The notes below the pieces were generated by a model that saw nothing but the letters and a program-made list of their open reading frames with translations, was not told the origin of the DNA and did not search any database. A program made the translations under genes and the position numbers. This document shows, in pieces, positions 63,755 through 64,000 of a DNA stretch of 64,000 bases. Every line of letters starts with the position of its first letter. Positions within the stretch are counted from its first letter, which is position 1. This DNA is from an uncultured Anaerolineae bacterium (GTDB lineage: Bacteria > Chloroflexota > Anaerolineae > Anaerolineales > Villigracilaceae), in assembly GCA_903875215.1 (NCBI GenBank), contig CAIQVH010000018.1, positions 87,940 to 151,939 of the forward strand, written 5' to 3'.

Positions 63755-63894
63755 ATACCGTCGCCAGGCACTGGCCCGAAACTGGTATTTTTAGGAACTT
63801 AGTAAAGGGCTCAGGTAAAAGCGTTGGTAGCCAGTAAAAAGTGGAAATAATCGTTGACACAATACCTTCGCCAATCACTGGCTAGAAACCGGTT
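63755..63894. repeat. Imperfect direct repeat of about 33 bp
   Basis: The segments 63755-63787 and 63862-63894 agree at about 26 of 33 positions (both contain TCGCCA, CACTGGC, GAAAC and GGT in the same spacing). They lie 107 bp apart; the second covers the end of a partial gene. Confidence 0.4.
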
Positions 63895-64000
63895 GTGAAA
63901 TCGGGTGAATAGCGCCCAAACGGGCAATTTGCTGGAATATTTCGGCTAATAAAATAGGATCAGGTTTTTCCGGAAGCATATTTATTGTCTCTGTTGCATA
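63875..64000 (-). CDS. 3' end of an unidentified leftward gene (cut by the window edge)
   Basis: An open frame enters from the right edge and stops at TGA 63877-63875, giving 41 residues including MLPEKPDPILLAEIFQQIAR and a short tail. Its composition is plausible for a real protein but too short to assign. It ends about 150 nt before the lacI promoter. Confidence 0.4.
   Translation of the reverse strand, partial: YATETINMLPEKPDPILLAEIFQQIARLGAIHPISQPVSSQ

Noticed and set aside
63696..63878. A 60-residue hydrophobic frame overlapping the end of the right-edge gene
   Set aside because: It contains the lacI promoter and a degenerate repeat, has only a GTG start and no ribosome binding site; coding is not supported.

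Overview
The window looks like a stretch of chromosome from an anaerobic or facultative Chloroflexota bacterium of the Anaerolineae type. This is an inference from gene content and protein character: a complete System I cytochrome c maturation operon in an unusual variant, long Chloroflexota-style lipoprotein solute receptors, a PpgK-type polyphosphate glucokinase and moderately high GC. No rRNA or other taxonomic marker is present. Nothing looks like a prophage, CRISPR array or intact insertion sequence.

Layout, left to right. (1) 1-10322: a leftward pair (octaheme cytochrome c and a Tat-exported 4Fe-4S protein cut by the window edge) diverges from a rightward cytochrome c maturation operon, ccmE-F-H-G, a CcmI-like zinc-ribbon protein, a diheme lipoprotein cytochrome, ccmA-B-C-D, closed by a strong terminator. 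(2) 10327-18457: a secreted SLT-like protein, a LysR regulator, a membrane-anchored HdrD/GlpC-like Fe-S oxidoreductase, a small secreted protein, an EamA transporter, a ferritin and an alpha/alpha-toroid protein. (3) 18474-28073, leftward: tRNA-Gln, glmU, cdd, folK, a SpoIIAA-like protein, folP, a TPR/zinc-ribbon protein, a polytopic membrane protein and a large class A PBP-like protein whose active-site motifs are lost in both domains. (4) 28126-47256, leftward: a response regulator with a roadblock-like domain and a 16-kb block of oligopeptide-type ABC transporter genes, with three ATPase pairs, two permease pairs and three solute receptors. One receptor, 949 residues, appears to be circularly permuted. 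(5) 47418-54449: MscL, a PcrA/UvrD helicase, a sugar-nucleotidyltransferase-like protein, a class I aminotransferase, polyphosphate glucokinase, and a divergent oxidoreductase/HxlR pair bracketed by near-identical terminator stems. (6) 54461-63721, leftward: a DEAD-box RNA helicase with a leader hairpin, then a sucrose-type utilisation locus (sucrose phosphorylase, CE7 esterase, two CUT1 permeases, sugar receptor, LacI repressor). Two identical 14-bp operators sit at the two promoters of that locus. (7) The last 125 bases hold the 3' end of an unidentified leftward gene.

How it fits together: the ccm operon would mature the neighbouring multiheme and diheme cytochromes. The LacI locus imports a sucrose-like sugar and cleaves it by phosphorolysis; its CUT1 ATPase must be encoded elsewhere. 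The Opp-type block suggests a peptide-using heterotroph. The most unusual points are the permuted receptor with its enlarged permease partner, the degenerate PBP, and a cysteine-type CcmE kept together with CcmG and CcmH.
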